From assembly GCF_024054195.1 (NCBI RefSeq), contig NZ_JAMXLB010000001.1:2717524-2781523 (forward strand): a DNA stretch of 64,000 nt. The letters run 5' to 3'. A program made the translations under genes and the position numbers. The notes under the pieces were generated by a model. That model was not told where the DNA came from, ran no database searches, and saw only the letters and a program-made list of their open reading frames with translations. The stretch's first letter is position 1, and each line of letters opens with the position of its first letter. The DNA comes from Flavobacterium sp. NRK F7 (lineage in GTDB: Bacteria > Bacteroidota > Bacteroidia > Flavobacteriales > Flavobacteriaceae). Shown piece after piece: positions 19,901-29,100 of the stretch.

Positions 19901-20707
19901 TAAAGTTCCTAATAATGGTACTGGAAATGAGTTTTCAGCCGATAATAACATTTTTCGCACTCCAAAATGACCACCATGAACTCCATTGGTAAACAAAGGA
20001 TGATGCATCGCAACCACTATTGTTTTGTCTTGATTTTTATTTAAAAGACTTTCAAATTCAGCAAAAAATTCTTCTCTACTCTTTATATTACAATCATCGT
20101 TTATCGTTGGGGTTTTATTCCAATCTTCTAAATACCACTGACTATTAATCGTGATTAAAGTAATATTATCATTGATTTCAAAGTCTTCAATAGCACAACC
20201 TTTTCGTGGTGAAAATGATTCCTTATCTTTTAAATAGGAAATTACAAAATCTTCTTGATTATTTAACCCCTTTAAACCACTATACCAATCGTGATTCCCA
20301 GGTATTACAATAGTTTTACCTTTAAATTTTTTAGTAATTTTTAATTGATTTTCTAATATTTTCTCTGCTATTTTATATTCTTCAGTATCTTTATCATCAG
20401 ACATTCCTACTGGGTAAACATTATCCCCTAAATACAGTAAAGTACTGTTTTTAGAGGCTTTTTCCAATTTATTCTCTAATGGTAATAAAGCCTGCTTTGA
20501 ATTAACAGCATTTGCATTTCCTGCATCTCCAACTAAATAAAAGGTATGATCCACTTCTTGAGCTTCAACCTCAATGGGTGCAATAGGATTTTTAATATTT
20601 TTACCCGTTTGAACTGAAAAAGTAGCACAAGAGTTCAGAAAGCCTATTAAAGCTAAAACACAAATTATTTTTACAAAAAAAAGCTTTCTAAAGTAATTAA
20701 ATTTCAT
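16970..20707 (-). CDS. Giant outer-membrane lipoprotein: metallophosphoesterase + kinase-like module + C-terminal beta-barrel
   Basis: The 1245-residue protein starts with a lipoprotein signal (LNSC, C27). Residues 55-385 are a complete calcineurin-like phosphoesterase: GDAGN 60-64, GDN 94-96, GNHDWY 137-142, MHH 234-236 and GHEH 311-314. Residues about 900-1245 look like an Omp85/surface-antigen barrel and end in phenylalanine (VQFGF). Between them lie a glycine-rich loop (REGGGQQSNSLRV, 453-465), YVLRAVKK (473-480), LLGDWDRHADQ (615-625) and PIPKDRDQAF (642-651). These resemble the ATP-loop, lysine, catalytic and metal-binding motifs of HipA/CotH/Fam20-like atypical kinases. The kinase reading is inference. 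Only 24 bp separate its start from the divergent HD gene. Confidence 0.8.
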   Translation of the reverse strand: MKFNYFRKLFFVKIICVLALIGFLNSCATFSVQTGKNIKNPIAPIEVEAQEVDHTFYLVGDAGNANAVNSKQALLPLENKLEKASKNSTLLYLGDNVYPVGMSDDKDTEEYKIAEKILENQLKITKKFKGKTIVIPGNHDWYSGLKGLNNQEDFVISYLKDKESFSPRKGCAIEDFEINDNITLITINSQWYLEDWNKTPTINDDCNIKSREEFFAEFESLLNKNQDKTIVVAMHHPLFTNGVHGGHFGVRKMLLSAENSFPVPLLGTLYNLLRKTSGISSQDVLNKDYTALSKRIQTLIQKNENIIVVSGHEHSLEYIEKNGVKQIVSGSGTKTNAARAIYPNDFSYGKNGFATLEILKTGEGILTFYGKENDKEIVLYKQSILKPVNTETKDYPNSFPAYKEATVYVPEKTKKSGFYNFLWGKHYRNYYGLPITAKVATIDTLFGGLTIDREGGGQQSNSLRVIDTKKQEYVLRAVKKNATRFFQAAVFTDQYVQDDLKDTYVETFLMDFFTTGHPFMSFIIDDLSKNIGIYHANPKLYYIPKHDALGKFNSSFGDELYMVQERESDSQLDESSFGKPDDIIGTDDLFKKLRKDEKYQVDEQAFIRARLLDMLLGDWDRHADQWKWSEFKKGDNEVIYKPIPKDRDQAFPKYGGVLMSLILNLPEFRKMQSYDSEIQNLKWLNHVGYQLDIAFLQSNKKEDWEKQATFIQENLTDAVIDNAFLQLPKEVQDATSDKLKADLKSRRDHLKEYAVQYHKLLEKRAIIVGTDKKEDFYIKKISPNEIEVSQIRNKKDGEEQFIMKRTFTSKDTREIWIYGLDDDDKFIVEGDFRSKIHVKLIGGQNNDVYKIENGHNVKIYDYKTKDNTFEIDGKTNTRLSDDYEMNVYTYRKAKYNSFSVIPGGGFNPDDGVKLGVIMNYIYNGFRQNPYTSKHTITPNYFFATNGFEVKYKGHFPKLVGPLDFNIDAKITSPNFTINYFGYGNESVYNDLDADIEFDYNRVKLRNFSFYPSLNKVGKKGSLVSWQLGFEDLEVEKTANRFISEPNVVAERVFTHQQYASTKISYGFENYDIVSLPTYGMGFLLGAEWKSNLEDTQKNFFTLESKFNFSHKISTKGNLVFETLLRGKLITNDNFDFYHAAAIGGNNGIRGLRNERFIGRQSFYQTSDVRLTLGSIKRSFVPMKYGIIGGFDYGRVWTSNDTSNTWHTSYGGALWLNGINMVTAKLGYFKNPNDKGRVTFAVQFGF

Positions 20708-20731
20708 AATTTAGTAGTATATTTTTAATGG

Positions 20732-21904
20732 ATGAAATTAGTAAAAAAAGCGGAACTCTACGTTACAGAATTATTTAAAAATGTATTAGAATTTAAATAT
20801 AAATATCACGATGTAACGCATACTAAAAATGTTGTTAATGCTGTTCAAGAAATTGGTCAGCATGAAAATATTTCTGAAAAAGATATTGAAATCTTGCAAT
20901 TGGCAGCTTGGTTTCATGATACAGGTTATATCAAATGCAAAGATGGTCATGAAGGAGAAAGTGTAAAAATTGCTACTACTTTTTTAGTTGCGAATGAAGT
21001 TGATCAAAACACTATTGATGCGGTTAGTAATTTAATTATGGCAACCGTTTTTAATCATGAACCTAAAACCATTTTAGAAAAAGTAATGTGTGATTCCGAT
21101 TATTACCATGTAGGTAGTGATGCTTACTTTTCCTTTTTAAAAGAATTACGCACAGAATGGAAATTATGTGATGTAGCCATATTTTCAGAAAAAGAATGGT
21201 TGAATGAAAACATTTTATTTTTAAAAGAAAAACATCAATTTTACACCAATTACGCTAAGGAAAATTGGGAGCCAATCAAACAAAAAAACATACAAATTTT
21301 GGAAGAAAAAAGAATGGAAAAAAATGAAGATCTTGTTGTAACCCCAAAAAAGAAAAAAAAGAAAAAGAAAAAAAAATTAGGGCGTGGTGTTGAAACCTTG
21401 TTTAGAGTTACTATAACTAATCATACTAGATTAAGTGACATTGCAGATAGTAAGGCGAATATTTTACTCTCTGTTAATGCAGTTATTATTTCGGTAGCCT
21501 TATCCGTTTTAATACCAAAATTAGACAGTCCAGGAAATATTTATCTCACCTTACCCACATTTGTACTTTTATTTTTTAGTGTAATTTCGATAGTCTTTGC
21601 CATTTTAGCAACACGTCCGAAAGTAACCTCAACAGAATTCACAAAAGAAGACATTTTAAACAAAAAGGTCAATCTTTTATTTTTTGGAAACTTTTATAAA
21701 GTTCCTTATCAAGATTATGAAGATGAAATTAACAAAATGATGTTAGACAACGACTATTTATATAATTCTCTTACGAAAGATTTACACTATTTAGGTATTA
21801 TTTTAGACCGAAAATATAAATTATTGAGAATTACTTACAATATTTTTATGGTAGGTATCGTCGTTTCTGTACTTACCTTTTTATATGCGTATCAACATTC
21901 TTGA
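20732..21904 (+). CDS. HD phosphohydrolase fused to a Pycsar-effector-like (PycTM) membrane domain
   Basis: The 390-residue protein has an N-terminal HD domain (H-HD-D pattern: HDVTHTKNV, AAWFHDTGY, then CDSDYYHVG), about residues 1-190. A lysine tract at about 207-217 follows, then a C-terminal domain with SDIADSKANILLSVNAVIISVAL, two further hydrophobic helices and a final helix. That C-terminal part matches the DUF5706/Pycsar effector family, in which membrane helices respond to cCMP or cUMP. No pyrimidine cyclase gene is nearby. The 3' end overlaps the convergent GAF gene by 13 bp. Confidence 0.82.
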   Translation: MKLVKKAELYVTELFKNVLEFKYKYHDVTHTKNVVNAVQEIGQHENISEKDIEILQLAAWFHDTGYIKCKDGHEGESVKIATTFLVANEVDQNTIDAVSNLIMATVFNHEPKTILEKVMCDSDYYHVGSDAYFSFLKELRTEWKLCDVAIFSEKEWLNENILFLKEKHQFYTNYAKENWEPIKQKNIQILEEKRMEKNEDLVVTPKKKKKKKKKKLGRGVETLFRVTITNHTRLSDIADSKANILLSVNAVIISVALSVLIPKLDSPGNIYLTLPTFVLLFFSVISIVFAILATRPKVTSTEFTKEDILNKKVNLLFFGNFYKVPYQDYEDEINKMMLDNDYLYNSLTKDLHYLGIILDRKYKLLRITYNIFMVGIVVSVLTFLYAYQHS

Positions 21905-24201
21905 TTGGGAATTGACTTAATGGTAACTCGTAGTGCTTTTAAGCCTGAAATACTTTGTAGTTCTTCAACATCAAACTTTTCAATCTCTTCTTCGAGTAAC
22001 CCTTTTGCAATAAGGTATTTTAGGTATTTCATATACTCTACTTTCTCAGAATTTTGAGCGTATACAATAGTAATTTTATTTTCTTGTGTAATGCGTTCTT
22101 CTGAATTTTTAATATGCGATTTATCAATTCTTTTTTTGACAACCTCATAACGTGCATTATAAGAGCCATCAACATCAAATAATTTTTCATCCATTCGGAA
22201 ACGAATGGTTAAAGGCGAACTAAAAGCTAATATTAAAGTTGTTACTTCTAAAGGAAATTCTAATATATGTTTCCATTTTTGGAAATTATAAACGGTTTCA
22301 CATAAGGATTTTAATTGCCACAATCTTAAATTATTGAAAAACAAAGGACTAAATTCCTTTCTTGGATTAATGGAAGCGCCAATATACATATTGTGTTCTA
22401 TGCCATCCGTTGCATAACGTTCATAATAATGAGGAAATATTTTTTGCGCTTCTAACTGACATTCATCTAAATAGGATGACATCTTTTTGTTTAATAATGC
22501 CACTGATTCATCATATGCTTTTCTATTGTCATAAATGATATTCAGTTTTGGATCTAATTTTTCAAAATAGGCGGTTACTTTTTCAGTTATTCCTTCAGAA
22601 AACGCCATGGTTTCCAAAACAGGATGCACTTCGCTCTCTACATATAATTTAAAACTGCTTTCGGAAGTCGTATCAAAATTATTTTCAATCTCAACAGAAA
22701 ATTTATCCAATTCAAAAAGAATTTGATCGGCAATTAAAATTTTATTTTCACTAATTATAGATTGAAATAAGTTTACTAATAGCTGCAATTGATTTCTAAT
22801 ATCTTCAATAGTTGCTAATTGCCTATTATGAGACGAGTTTTTAATATCTATTTGACCAAATAATGCAAAAACATCTTTAAATACAATGTCTTTAAACGAA
22901 TATTCTTCTAGTTTTTTATCCGAATTCAGAAAATCTCTTACTCCTTGTTTGAATTTCCAATATACACTAGGATGAATTGAAGTGTATTCGTTTTGAATGA
23001 TAGCATCTATCCGATTGGCTGTAGCTTCTAAGGAGCGTTCTAGCGTATTGGTAATAATGGGTAAAATTAATTTCAAACGGCTCAAACTCTTTTTATTGAT
23101 GGCGTATTTGGTTTCTGACACCAATTCAATGGTACCAATAATTCCTTTTCTACTCACAATAGGAGCAATAATTACACTTTGAATATCTTGTTCCAATAAT
23201 ACTTTTAATAATACGGAATCGGAATTTGAAATACTATATTGCTCTAAATTTTGAATATAAATAGGTTCTCTTTTTAGTATGCTGTACTTTAATAATTGAT
23301 CGTTTTTAAACTCAGAAATGGTTTTACTCATTTTATCATTTAAAATAAAACTGTCAATCTCTACATCATTGTATCGCGTTTTGATTAACGCATTTTCTTC
23401 ACTATCGTAAACCGTTATCCCAATTTTTAAATCAGGAATATCAAAAATAGATCTAAAAATTTTTTTAAAACTTTCATCATTTACTAAGGTATCATTTTGA
23501 GAACTTAACAGATTGGTTTTTAATTGGGAAACTGCATTCTCTAACGTGTTTTCGACCATAGTCAAAATACAAAACCCCTCTACATTCCAACTCCCTTCAG
23601 GAAAAATTTCTTTCCATAAATCAATATTATCTAAATCGTCCAATAACATATCAATTTGTTCTGTAGTGGGATAACGGGAAGTGTCTTTTGGATAAATTTT
23701 TAAAAAATCATTTTTATTAGAGATAAAAAATGTTTTATAAACCCCTTTATTATCTTTAAATTCAAAAATGATTTTATTGTCTAAAGTTATTTTATTTTCA
23801 ATGATTGAATTTAAGATAACCATGGCTTTTAGTTTATAAATCGTATCTGGTGAAGCATCGAAGAAACGAATGCTTTCTTTAACAGAACAATCTATCTCGT
23901 TTAGTTTTTCACTACGATATAAAATAGTGTTTTTTACAGGTAATACAACAGCTTTATATTCATTTTTGGAAATATGCTCAGGAATTAGAATAGAAAAAAA
24001 TTCATCAAACAAGGAAGCATTATCCCTAACAATTCCTGTTATTTCTTTTTCTTTAACAAGCACATGTTCAATTTTAGAAAACAAATTTTCGTAATATTCC
24101 TTTAATTCAGGATTTTTCGGAAAAGTAAAAGCATCAAGAAAAGGTGCAATTGAAAATTCCACTTCATAAGGTGATAAAACTATGTTTTCTTTAGTAATCA
24201 T
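21892..24201 (-). CDS. Large GAF domain protein
   Basis: The 769-residue soluble protein has no signal peptide. A GAF-like sensor segment lies at about residues 235-400, including IGITVYDSEENALIKTRY and a later QSVIIAPIVSRKGIIGTIELVS. The flanking regions (1-230 and 410-769) are mostly helical and I do not recognise them. No kinase, cyclase or DNA-binding output domain is visible, so the ligand and output are unknown. It follows the DUF6268 gene by 2 bp and shares its tandem-repeat promoter. Confidence 0.75.
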   Translation of the reverse strand: MITKENIVLSPYEVEFSIAPFLDAFTFPKNPELKEYYENLFSKIEHVLVKEKEITGIVRDNASLFDEFFSILIPEHISKNEYKAVVLPVKNTILYRSEKLNEIDCSVKESIRFFDASPDTIYKLKAMVILNSIIENKITLDNKIIFEFKDNKGVYKTFFISNKNDFLKIYPKDTSRYPTTEQIDMLLDDLDNIDLWKEIFPEGSWNVEGFCILTMVENTLENAVSQLKTNLLSSQNDTLVNDESFKKIFRSIFDIPDLKIGITVYDSEENALIKTRYNDVEIDSFILNDKMSKTISEFKNDQLLKYSILKREPIYIQNLEQYSISNSDSVLLKVLLEQDIQSVIIAPIVSRKGIIGTIELVSETKYAINKKSLSRLKLILPIITNTLERSLEATANRIDAIIQNEYTSIHPSVYWKFKQGVRDFLNSDKKLEEYSFKDIVFKDVFALFGQIDIKNSSHNRQLATIEDIRNQLQLLVNLFQSIISENKILIADQILFELDKFSVEIENNFDTTSESSFKLYVESEVHPVLETMAFSEGITEKVTAYFEKLDPKLNIIYDNRKAYDESVALLNKKMSSYLDECQLEAQKIFPHYYERYATDGIEHNMYIGASINPRKEFSPLFFNNLRLWQLKSLCETVYNFQKWKHILEFPLEVTTLILAFSSPLTIRFRMDEKLFDVDGSYNARYEVVKKRIDKSHIKNSEERITQENKITIVYAQNSEKVEYMKYLKYLIAKGLLEEEIEKFDVEELQSISGLKALRVTIKSIPNQEC

Positions 24202-24203
24202 AT

Positions 24204-25115
24204 TTATTTTTTACTATCATCTACTTTATAACTAAATCCTATACTAAAATAGGCATTCGGTTTAAACGAATCATTATAATAATCTGAAATATCATCGAAA
24301 CTACTATTATATTGTTCATACAATCTTAATATCGTAATTCCAGCCTTTAAGGTAACCCAAATATTTGAACCTAAGTTTCTTGAATAAGAAGGATACACAA
24401 AAACATTCATGTTCCTAAGATAAGTAATATTATTGGGATTAACAGCAGGATCGTCCGATAAATTTAAATGCGTTATATTACTTTCAGAATGATATCCAAA
24501 TCCATAGGCATATTTTTCATTGGCAAATGTAATCGAAGCTTTTGAGGGAATGAAAGCGCTAATTTTCATATTCTCTTTTTGATATTGAAAATAAGCAGTA
24601 GGCAATACTCTAAATTTACCATTGTTGTTATTAAAATTGATTCCAATACCATATTTATAATGTGGATTGCGAACCACATCTTTAACAAACATAGCAGTAA
24701 GTGCAGGAAATAAATCACGATAAGTAAAATTACTCTTAAAATCAGTTCGAATATTCAATCTTGGAGCGATGTATGCATTCCAATGTTCGTTTATTTTTTG
24801 TCTAACCAATAACGTATATTTAAAATGATGCATGTTATCTGGATAGTTATCAGAAATAGGATCTGGAGAATCAAAATTATAATCATATAATCTATAATTA
24901 ATAATACTATTCAACTTTGTAGTTCTACCAATCCGAATCGTGGGTGTAAAACTTTGAAAATCTATTTCCGTTAAATCAGCTCTTGCATCCGCATTTTTTA
25001 AATCTGAATTAGGAATGTGACTTACATTTAAATGAATCGCATCGGTATCAAATTGGGCATGAACCAATGATACAAATAAAAGAGTAATGCCTACTATACT
25101 GTTTTGGAATCTCAT
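24204..25115 (-). CDS. DUF6268-type outer membrane beta-barrel protein
   Basis: The 303-residue protein has a Sec signal peptide (IVGITLLFVSLVHA|Q) and strand-rich sequence ending in YFSIGFSYKVDDSKK. Aromatic girdle residues alternate along the strands, typical of small Bacteroidota barrels of the DUF6268 type. It heads a two-gene operon with the GAF protein. The ATG lies 26 bp from the first base of the -7 element, on the minus-strand side of a divergent regulatory region shared with the PAP2 gene. Confidence 0.75.
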   Translation of the reverse strand: MRFQNSIVGITLLFVSLVHAQFDTDAIHLNVSHIPNSDLKNADARADLTEIDFQSFTPTIRIGRTTKLNSIINYRLYDYNFDSPDPISDNYPDNMHHFKYTLLVRQKINEHWNAYIAPRLNIRTDFKSNFTYRDLFPALTAMFVKDVVRNPHYKYGIGINFNNNNGKFRVLPTAYFQYQKENMKISAFIPSKASITFANEKYAYGFGYHSESNITHLNLSDDPAVNPNNITYLRNMNVFVYPSYSRNLGSNIWVTLKAGITILRLYEQYNSSFDDISDYYNDSFKPNAYFSIGFSYKVDDSKK

Positions 25116-25133
25116 AAATCTTAATTTAAATAG

Positions 25134-25193
25134 TAAAATTAGAAATATGGCAACTGTTAGAGTTACATTTTATAAACGATGATTTATATAATT
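25134..25193 (-). promoter_or_regulatory. 21-bp tandem-repeat promoter of the DUF6268-GAF operon
   Basis: On the minus strand half-site 1 AATTATATAAATC starts at 25193, half-site 2 TAAAATGTAACTC at 25172 (21 bp) and the -7-like TAATTTTA runs 25141-25134 (31 bp). This is the same -7 sequence and 31 bp spacing as the DNA repair operon promoter. Confidence 0.7.
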
Positions 25194-25230
25194 ACAATAA
25201 AGCATCCTGTACACTTCCCTTTAATGTTTA

Positions 25231-25291
25231 AATTATATAAAAGTTACTCCGCATTATATAAAACAAATAAAAACCTTCTATTGTTACTTTG
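25231..25291 (+). promoter_or_regulatory. 21-bp tandem-repeat promoter of PAP2-tamB-tamL
   Basis: Half-site 1 AATTATATAAAAG is at 25231, half-site 2 CATTATATAAAAC at 25252 and the -7-like TTACTTTG at 25284-25291. The pair starts only 38 bp from the first half-site of the divergent promoter. Confidence 0.78.
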
Positions 25292-25313
25292 TTTCATTGG
25301 AAAATAAACAAAG

Positions 25314-26114
25314 ATGAAAATGAAAAAGATAGCCCTTTTATTTGTTTTAGTATTGCCCTATTCTCTGTTAGGCCAAAAAGAATCTCCCTATACGACCGAT
25401 TTTTTAACCGATGCTTCATTAATAGGTGGTGCTACTGTGATAAATACTTGGGGACTTTTAGTGATTAAAGATAAAAAGCCCCTTACAGAAGAAAAATTAA
25501 GCGCTTTGAATGCAGAAGATATTTGGTTTGTAGACCGATGGTCAGCAGGAAATTATGACGAAAAAGCTTCTTCGGCTAGTGACATTCCATTATACACTTC
25601 TATAGCTGTACCTCTTATATTTGCTTTAAATAAAGACACTCGTCAGCATATGGGACAATTATCCATTATGTATGTTGAAGCTGTTGGTTTGTCTTTGGCG
25701 ACTTTTACAGTTTCATCAGGATTTATTGAAAAATCAAGACCTAAAGTATACAATCCTAATTTAAGCTTAGATGAAAAACTAGAAAGTAACAATCAAAGAT
25801 CTTTTTTTAGTGGTCATGTAGCTGCGGCAGCTGCATCAACTTTTTTTGCGGCACAAGTTTATGCTGACTTTTATCCAAATTCGAAAGCAAAGCCTTATAT
25901 TTGGGCTGGTGCTGCACTACTTCCAGCTGCAGTAGGATATTATAGAGTAAAGGGCGGAAATCATTTTTTATCAGATGCAATAGTGGGTTATGTTATTGGT
26001 GCCACTAGTGGTATTCTAATACCAAGATTACATAGAAGAAAAGATAGTAATTTAAAAATTGCACCAGAAGTTGGCTTTGGGTATCAAGGAATAGGAATTC
26101 AATATACTTTCTAA
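25314..26114 (+). CDS. PAP2 family membrane phosphatase
   Basis: The 266-residue protein has a signal-like N-terminus and the PAP2 signature in three parts: the KSRP segment (FIEKSRPKVYN), the SGH motif (RSFFSGHVAAAAAS) and the late R-H-D motif (YYRVKGGNHFLSDAIVG). The family dephosphorylates lipid phosphates such as undecaprenyl-PP or phosphatidic acid at the membrane. The start could be 25314 or the second ATG at 25320. It is followed after 2 bp by tamB, an arrangement that points to envelope assembly. Confidence 0.88.
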   Translation: MKMKKIALLFVLVLPYSLLGQKESPYTTDFLTDASLIGGATVINTWGLLVIKDKKPLTEEKLSALNAEDIWFVDRWSAGNYDEKASSASDIPLYTSIAVPLIFALNKDTRQHMGQLSIMYVEAVGLSLATFTVSSGFIEKSRPKVYNPNLSLDEKLESNNQRSFFSGHVAAAAASTFFAAQVYADFYPNSKAKPYIWAGAALLPAAVGYYRVKGGNHFLSDAIVGYVIGATSGILIPRLHRRKDSNLKIAPEVGFGYQGIGIQYTF

Positions 26115-26116
26115 TT

Positions 26117-29100
26117 TTGAAAAAGAAGTTTAAAAAAGTTTTAAAAATAATTTTATGGATTATAAGTTCAATTTTTGGACTTATTTTGCTTTTAATACTA
26201 GCCTTACAAATTCCTTTTGTACAAAATAAAGTTAAAGAAAAAGCAGTTGATTATCTTGAAAGTAAGATTCATACGGAAGTTCGTGTGGGAACAATTGAAA
26301 TTGGTTTACCCAAAAAAGTTATTTTAACTGATTTTTATTTTGAAGATCAATCAGGTGACACTTTATTATCTGGGAAAAAACTAGATGTAGATGTAAGTCT
26401 TATTAAACTTTTTTCCAATTCACTTGAAATCAATCATGTTTACATCGATGGAGTTACTGCTAAAATAAATAAAAACAAAGATTCAGTTTTTAATTTCGAT
26501 TATATCATTAAAGCATTTGCCTCAAAAGAGCCTAGTACAACCTCTAAACCAATGGCAATAGATGTAAACAAAGTTAAAATTTCCAATACTCACTTTTACT
26601 ATAATGATGCCATTAACAAAAATGATCTTGCTACTTCCATAGCCTATTTTGAAACTGAAATAGATGCTTTCGATTTAGAAAAGTTAGCCTTTAATATTCC
26701 AAAAATTCAATTAGACGGTTTAAAGTTAGAACTCAATCAAGGACTTTCAGAAGCAATTGAAAAAGCAACAGATAAAATCAAGGAAGAGACTCAAAATCAA
26801 ACAATTAAATTGCAGTTAAAAGACATTGCTCTTTCAAAAATAGCGATAAAGTATAAAGATGAAAACACACAATTAGATACACAATTACAATTCCAAAAAC
26901 TAAACACTAAGGTTAAAGAATTTGATTTAAATCAACAAAAAATAGCCTTACATGATCTTCAGTTAGAAGAGACATATGGGAAGTTATCTTTGAATTTAGC
27001 ACAAGATAAAATTGGTTCAGCTAATAATACAACTACTACTAAAGGTTGGGAACTAAGTGCTAATGAAGTAGCATTTAAAAATGTAAATTTTGATTATGAC
27101 AATACAGCTGTAAAGAAAACTAAATATGGTTTAGATACCAATCATTTATCTATTAAAAAACTCAATTGGGAAGCTACCAATTTAGTCTATGCTACCCATA
27201 CTATAAAAGGTATAATAAAAAATCTTTCTTTTATTGAAAACAAAGGTTTTGTAGTCACAAAGTTAAGCACGCAATTTGAATATGCTTCACAGAATGCCTT
27301 CTTAAAAAATTTAGTACTAGTTACTCCCAATACAAACCTCGATAAGGAAACACTTTTATTAAAATATCCCTCAATTGCTTCACTCTCAAAAAATCCTGAA
27401 AGTATTGAAGTCCAAGCTAATTTTACTAACAGTAAAATTGGATTCAAAGATATTTTATTTCTTGTGCCAGATTTAGCAAATCAAATTCCATTCAATACCA
27501 ATAAAAATAGTATTGTAAATTTAACCGCGCAAGTTAGTGGAAAATTAAACAATTTAAAGGTTAAGAAAATTCAAGCTTCTGGAATAGGTTCCACTGCAAT
27601 TGACATGAATGGGGTAATTACTGGCTTACCAAATACTAAAACAACCTATTTAGACATTAGTATTAACGCATTAGTGAGCACCGCAAAAGACGTCAATACC
27701 TTTCTTCCTAAAAATACGATTCCAAACACAATAACCTTACCTGAAAATTTTGAAGCTACTGGAAATTTTATTGGATATTTAGATAATTTCACAACGCATA
27801 TTGATTTAAAAAGCTCTTTCGGAAATGCCGTAGTCGATGCAACTTTGAATCAAAAGGAAGTGCATCAAGAACAATATACTTTAAATGCATCCTTTGATCA
27901 ATTTGACATTGGTAAACTCATCCAAAATGACAAATTAGGTAAAGTTTCGGTTAAAACGATAGTTAATGGAAAATCTTTGGATCCCAAAATAATGAACACA
28001 AAAGCTGATGTCACTGTTATTTCTGCAGATTACAATGCCTATAATTATAAAAACCTTATCTTAAATGGAGAGATTAAAAACGGGCATTTTGTATTCACAA
28101 CTAAAAGTAATGATCCTAATATCACTTTTCAATTAGAATCTAAGGGAGGTTTTGATGGAAAGTACCCTAAAGCGCAACTCAATCTAAATCTAGATTTAAT
28201 CGATTTAAACAAATTAAATTTGCATGCAGGTCCTTTAAAGATGAAGGGAACTATTACTGCAGATTTTGAAACTTTAGATGTGAACCATTTGAATGGTTCT
28301 TTAATGGCAACTAATTTCTTAGTAGCGCTTGAAAACGAACAATTCCCTTTGGATACCATTTATTTAAAATCGGTTGCAACAGAAACACAAGATTCAATTC
28401 TTTTAAAATCGCAATTTGTAAATGTCAATTTAAATGGAAACTATGAATTGGCTTCTTTACCAGCAGCTGTTTCGCAATCTTTTAACCATTATTTTAATAG
28501 TACTTCATCTTCTGGGTCAAAAGCACCCAATCCACCGCAACACCTAAATTTTGATATTTACATAAAAGAAGAAGAAATTTTAAAAAAGATAGTACCTGAT
28601 TTAGAAGAAACATCAGCTATTCATATCAATGGTAATTACAATTCGGCCAATGACAGTATCCGTATAAAAGGAACTATCCCTCATATAAAATATGCTAATA
28701 ATGAAATAAATGGGGTTACAATTTCTGTTGATAAAGCGCAAGAAGCTCTAGTATACGATGTTGAAATTGGTAGGTTAAAAAATAATGATATAATTGTTCC
28801 AAAAACTCAAGTTTCTGGTAAAATTGAGAATAACCAACTCGATTATCAACTTAGCATTTCAGATACTAAAGACGTTGAAAAATACAATTTTGCAGGTAGC
28901 TATAAACAAACAGAAACAAATTCTACGATTCAAATTGATGCTGAAAAACTAGTCCTAAACTATGAAAATTGGAATATTAATCCAAAGAACACCATTACTA
29001 TCATTAATAATGGGATTAACATACAAGATTTCGTCTTAAATCATAATCAGAATAATTTAAAAATTCAATCGGAAACGGAATCATTTGAATCACCTATTCA

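Noticed and set aside
20732..24201. Antiphage defence island around the Pycsar-like protein
   Set aside because: Neighbours are a GAF protein, a phosphoesterase-barrel protein and a DUF6268 barrel; no cyclase, nuclease, restriction or CBASS gene is near.
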